Position numbers and translations under genes: made by a program. Shown here in pieces: positions 31,048 through 33,684 of a DNA stretch of 33,684 nucleotides. Each line of letters opens with the position of its first letter. The stretch's first letter is position 1. Origin of the DNA: Albidovulum sp. bin36 (GTDB lineage: Bacteria > Pseudomonadota > Alphaproteobacteria > Rhodobacterales > Rhodobacteraceae). Below the pieces are notes generated by a model. The model had not been told where the DNA came from. It saw only the letters and a program-made list of their open reading frames with translations, and made no database searches. Location of the stretch: the NCBI GenBank assembly GCA_002238565.1, contig MPMP01000056.1, positions 1 to 33,684 of the forward strand, written 5' to 3'.

Positions 31048-31619
31048 ACGACAGACAGGCAGAGAAAAAATTTTATTCTATTAGCAACATTTTAATAATT
31101 CTAGAATCATTATTTCCGAGTGAATTTTCTTCATTGAAAGAAGAATTTTTCAAAATGCTCGCGTTTGATGCCTTTATTGGTGCGCCGGATCGACATGCGA
31201 TGAATTGGGGTATTCTGGCCCCTGTAACAACGGACGAGGCACCTGTACGCTTTGCTCCCATTTTTGATACTGCGAGAGGGCTATTTCGGGAAATTTCAGA
31301 TGATGACCTACGTAAAAAAGATAGAAAGCAAGGTAGAAGGCAGTTCTTAGAAAAGTACGCTGAACGATCCCGCCCAATAATTAGCGCAGGCCAGGCAATC
31401 CAACAAAACCATTTCGAGTTAGTAAAATGGGTTTTCGAGTGTGGTGAAATTAAGCATCGGCAAGCAATGCGAACAGTTTTCGACGCTGTTGAAATAAATT
31501 TGATCGAACATTTACTTCAGAGATATTTTCGGCGTATTATCACTCAATATCGGATAGAATTCATAATTGACTTGCTCTCGTATCGAATACAGCAAATCCG
31601 AACGGAGTACAAACCATGA
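31048..31619 (+). pseudogene. HipA-like kinase gene, C-terminal catalytic part (severed by IS)
   Basis: About 190 residues continue the kinase from the insertion point: NDRQAEKKFYSISN, then the HipA C-terminal catalytic core FDAFIGAPDRHAMNWGI, whose Asp (codon 31188-31190) matches the HipA catalytic aspartate and whose Asn binds metal, and FAPIFDTARGL with the DFG-equivalent aspartate. The rest is helical. The kinase would phosphorylate a protein target on Ser or Thr; in HipA and HipT the targets are GltX and TrpS, but here the target is unknown. Without the N-lobe this part should be inactive even if translated from the TTG at 31044. Its TGA overlaps the ATG of the next gene as ATGA. Confidence 0.75.
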
Positions 31620-32020
31620 AGAAAAACCTTTTTTCCCTTCTGAGCCAAGTAAAAGATTGGGGAATGAGTTACATTGGTGTGCCTCAGGATGTGCCGCAGA
31701 AGCAGGCATTGGAAGTATTTCGAAAAGTGGATGATGATCCGGTTTTGATTGGTCGGCTAACCTGTGATGAAGACGTGTACGTGTTTGAATATGACCCAAG
31801 CTACTCCTTCACGCCTATTTCTTCTTTCCCTGACAGGAATCGAGTGTATCGGTCGAAGCAGCTTTGGCCGTTCTTTGCAATTCGTATTCCGCCGCTGGAT
31901 CGGGAAGACGTGCGCGAGGAAATAACAAATCGCGACCTTGGAGAAGATCAAGTCCTAGAAATCCTTGCGTCAGTTGCCAAGGTTTCGGTCTCCAATCCCT
32001 ACGAGTTCAAACTAGCCTGA
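31616..32020 (+). CDS. HipA N-terminal-domain protein (HipN/HipS-like)
   Basis: The 134-residue protein resembles the HipA N-subdomain (HipN, Couple_hipA) as a free-standing protein. After about 40 residues come LIGRLTCDEDVYVFEYDPSY and PISSFPDRNRVYRSKQLWPF, FAIRIPPLDREDV, which follow the usual HipN order of a V/I-G-x-L strand, an F-x-Y-DP strand and a final PFFxxRxP segment. Its ATG overlaps the kinase stop by 4 bases, so the two genes were translationally coupled. In the known HipBST systems the free HipN-like HipS neutralises the kinase HipT; by analogy this protein may be an antitoxin. No HipB-like DNA-binding gene is seen. It is intact although its partner is broken. Confidence 0.65.
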   Translation: MKKNLFSLLSQVKDWGMSYIGVPQDVPQKQALEVFRKVDDDPVLIGRLTCDEDVYVFEYDPSYSFTPISSFPDRNRVYRSKQLWPFFAIRIPPLDREDVREEITNRDLGEDQVLEILASVAKVSVSNPYEFKLA

Positions 32021-32524
32021 TATCCCATGATTGAAGACATGTGATGCCCACTTCGCATCACGGGCCAAATTCCGGCTTCGCTCAGCGGCCTTCCGGTATC
32101 GCTTGCGTGGTTTCCCCGCCTGCGATTCTGCGCTGATACTATCATCGGGTTGCACAGGAAATTCCCATTCTAGCCGAACTGATCGATATTCGATGCCGCC
32201 GGCTTCCGAAATTTCTATTTTGCAAGGGAATCCGCCTCGGGCCGCGCGAATCAGCGGCGGTTTTTGTGTCGACGGCCGTGTAAAAACGGGGGGCGCCGGC
32301 GATCATCCGGCGCTCGGGCGTCGCGACCGCCGGCCCTCGGCGCATTGAACAAATTTGCACGGTTCGACCGCGCGTGGCAACCTCTCGCTGAAGACTGAAT
32401 TCGGCGAATGGAACTGCCAATAGATTTTGCATTGACTCGCGACACCGCCACGTGGATTATTGAATCAACGTTGCAAGAGAAAAACGCGTCCGGTCGATCG
32501 GCGCTTTCACAGTCAGTCCGCCAG
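32021..32524. other. Gene-free stretch with a hairpin after the HipN gene
   Basis: About 500 bases between convergent genes with no credible coding frame. A perfect 7-bp hairpin lies at 32041-32061; nothing else stands out. Confidence 0.4.
32041..32061. terminator. Candidate terminator hairpin after the kinase/HipN operon
   Basis: GTGATGC and GCATCAC form a perfect 7-bp stem with a 7-base loop, 20 bases after the HipN stop. No T-run follows, so it may be a weak or Rho-assisted end, or only a hairpin. Confidence 0.35.
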
Positions 32525-33247
32525 TTATTCCTTGGAGAATTCAAAATCAAATAAAGAGCTGCCATTTCGGCGCAGCCACAATTCGTTTGCTTTGCTATTC
32601 GGAATCAATCCTTCGAGAACGCCATAGAAGCGGCCGGAATGGTTAAATTCTTTCAGATGTGCAACTTCGTGCGCAACCACATATTCCATTACATAATACG
32701 GGGCCATGATTAATCGCCACGAAACCATCAAATTCCCTTGTCTGGAACATGATCCCCATCGCGAGATAGGATCCTTGATTGAAACTTTCTTCACAGATGC
32801 GGCGATACCCAGCTTTTTGGCATACATCGCGGATGATTTCTTCGCTCTTTCGTAAGCGTACTGGTAGCCCCAGCAAAGAATCTGCTCGCCGACCGCAACC
32901 GACAATTCGGGAACTTTGAGCTCTGTATCGGTTCGAATTATCGTGTGTCCGCTTCCGCGGGCGATTTTGAGCAATTTGCCTTCGACCGGGAAATTCATTC
33001 CGTATTGCGGCCTGCATACCGGAGGGACGGTCTTCAGCGCTTCCCTAATCCAGGATTCCTTGGACTTTGCGAAGCGGGCCGCCTCCTTCACTGAACAGCA
33101 TTCGGGAAGCGACATTTCAATTTTTCCGCCGGAATGCTTCACGACTTTTAAGCGTAGCCCCAAATTCCTTCGCGACCATTTTAGGGCGATTGTCAGCGGA
33201 GGGTTGCCCGGCAGTGTTAAGGAATCTGAATGCGATTTGAATTTCAT
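32525..33247 (-). CDS. YgjP/DUF45-family zinc metallopeptidase
   Basis: The 240-residue protein shows the YgjP (DUF45, M48-like) pattern. An N-terminal region ALKWSRRNLGLRLKV is followed by AARFAKSKESWIREAL, then the family motif RWGSCSRQGNLMVSWRL. The zinc site is HEVAHLKEFNH, with His193, His197 and Glu194 and the further His203 followed by SGRFYGVL. The frame extends upstream, but the ATG at 33247 gives the usual length and has GAGAG close before it. The natural substrate is not known. Genes of this family often lie near restriction-modification or defence genes, which fits this accessory region. Confidence 0.82.
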   Translation of the reverse strand: MKFKSHSDSLTLPGNPPLTIALKWSRRNLGLRLKVVKHSGGKIEMSLPECCSVKEAARFAKSKESWIREALKTVPPVCRPQYGMNFPVEGKLLKIARGSGHTIIRTDTELKVPELSVAVGEQILCWGYQYAYERAKKSSAMYAKKLGIAASVKKVSIKDPISRWGSCSRQGNLMVSWRLIMAPYYVMEYVVAHEVAHLKEFNHSGRFYGVLEGLIPNSKANELWLRRNGSSLFDFEFSKE

Positions 33248-33611
33248 TGTTTCTCTCAAGACAGCGTTGTCCGAGCAAAAATAGCCGCTTGGACTCGATA
33301 AGGCGGACAAATCATGCCGATTTACTCTTAAGCGGATGCCCGAAATTTCAAAATCTACAATTAGTGTAATTGAGGGGAGCAACGCAACAAGAAATTGATG
33401 GAATCAAGATTTGCAATGGGATTTCAATTCAGAATCCGATTGCGCGTTCCGAATCGGCGCAGCGGAAAATCGCTGTGTCAACAATCGGCCGTTAAGAGCG
33501 CACGGCTAATTTTTTTTCGGTGCTGGGTTCAATCCCGGCTTGATCTTCAAAAAAAGTCTGGACTCCTTCCTCCCCGCCGCGTAGATTGGCCGCCGGATGG
33601 AGTTGCGAATC
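33248..33611. other. Gene-free stretch between divergent genes
   Basis: About 360 bases. A frame on the plus strand from 33395 has no domain and unusual composition. A T-rich spot and a TTCAAT-loop hairpin at about 33526-33543 look superficially like part of a tRNA but do not fold into one. Confidence 0.4.
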
Positions 33612-33684
33612 ATGGATGCCATGGATCTTTCGGAGTTGCGAGTTGAGCCGGTTACGCGGGAGATGGAGCCCCGCTTCAACGAGC
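33612..33684 (+). CDS. Start of a gene cut by the right edge, possibly DUF4338/DruA-like
   Basis: An ATG at 33612 (or 33621) opens a frame to the window end, with GGAG at 33598-33601 about 10 bases upstream. The 24 visible residues, MDAMDLSELRVEPVTREMEP then RFNE, recall the N terminus of DUF4338 proteins, where a PVxxxEEPRxN segment comes before an HHYLG motif. DUF4338 proteins occur with transposases and in Druantia defence systems. Too little sequence is visible to be certain. Confidence 0.3.
   Translation, partial: MDAMDLSELRVEPVTREMEPRFNE

Noticed and set aside
33488..33545. tRNA-like stretch: GTTAAGAGCGCAC followed by GGTTCAATCCC
   Set aside because: The pieces resemble D-arm and T-arm sequences, but the T loop has only six bases, there is no anticodon stem (a run of T lies there), and no acceptor stem pairs.

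Overview
The window looks like chromosomal DNA of a GC-rich alphaproteobacterium, probably from or near the Rhodobacterales. The evidence is the gene content and order: a complete succinate dehydrogenase operon (sdhC-sdhD-sdhA-lipoprotein-sdhB), a mesaconyl-C1-CoA hydratase (mch) next to a malyl-CoA thioesterase-like gene (mcl2), and an mdh-sucC-sucD-sucA-sucB-lpd run whose SucB has two lipoyl domains. From memory this order resembles that of Rhodobacter-type genomes. The long gene-poor gaps, broken genes and insertion sequences at both edges suggest a genome with much decaying or mobile DNA.

Left part (1-5.3 kb): the 3' end of an IS110-type transposase; an intact L-fucose/L-arabinose isomerase-like sugar isomerase; two decayed genes (an unidentified minus-strand remnant and a frameshifted Rpn/DUF4351 nuclease-family remnant); and an M20 ArgE/DapE-type deacylase.

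Central metabolic block (5.3-27.6 kb): a DUF1523 membrane protein (+), then on the minus strand a threonine aldolase, the sdh operon, mch, mcl2 and a HisC-like aminotransferase. On the plus strand follow a Gfo/Idh oxidoreductase and a DegT-type sugar aminotransferase, then mdh and the sucCDAB-lpd genes. Together these encode the 2-oxoglutarate-to-oxaloacetate half of the TCA cycle apart from fumarase. Mch is an ethylmalonyl-CoA pathway step; Mcl2 would turn malyl-CoA into malate, which Mdh then oxidises.

Right part (27.6-33.7 kb): an accessory island with lower GC in its resident genes. It holds a HipA-like kinase gene followed, with a 4-base ATGA overlap, by a separate HipA N-terminal-domain (HipN/HipS-like) gene. 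The kinase gene is cut by a 1.76 kb DDE-transposase insertion sequence with 14-bp terminal inverted repeats and a 9-bp target duplication; removing the element and one target copy restores the reading frame exactly. A second lesion, one missing A in an A8 tract, lies in the N-terminal part. Beyond this are a YgjP/DUF45 zinc peptidase and, at the right edge, the first codons of a gene that may be of the DUF4338 type. The interrupted kinase/HipN pair is the most interesting item in the window.
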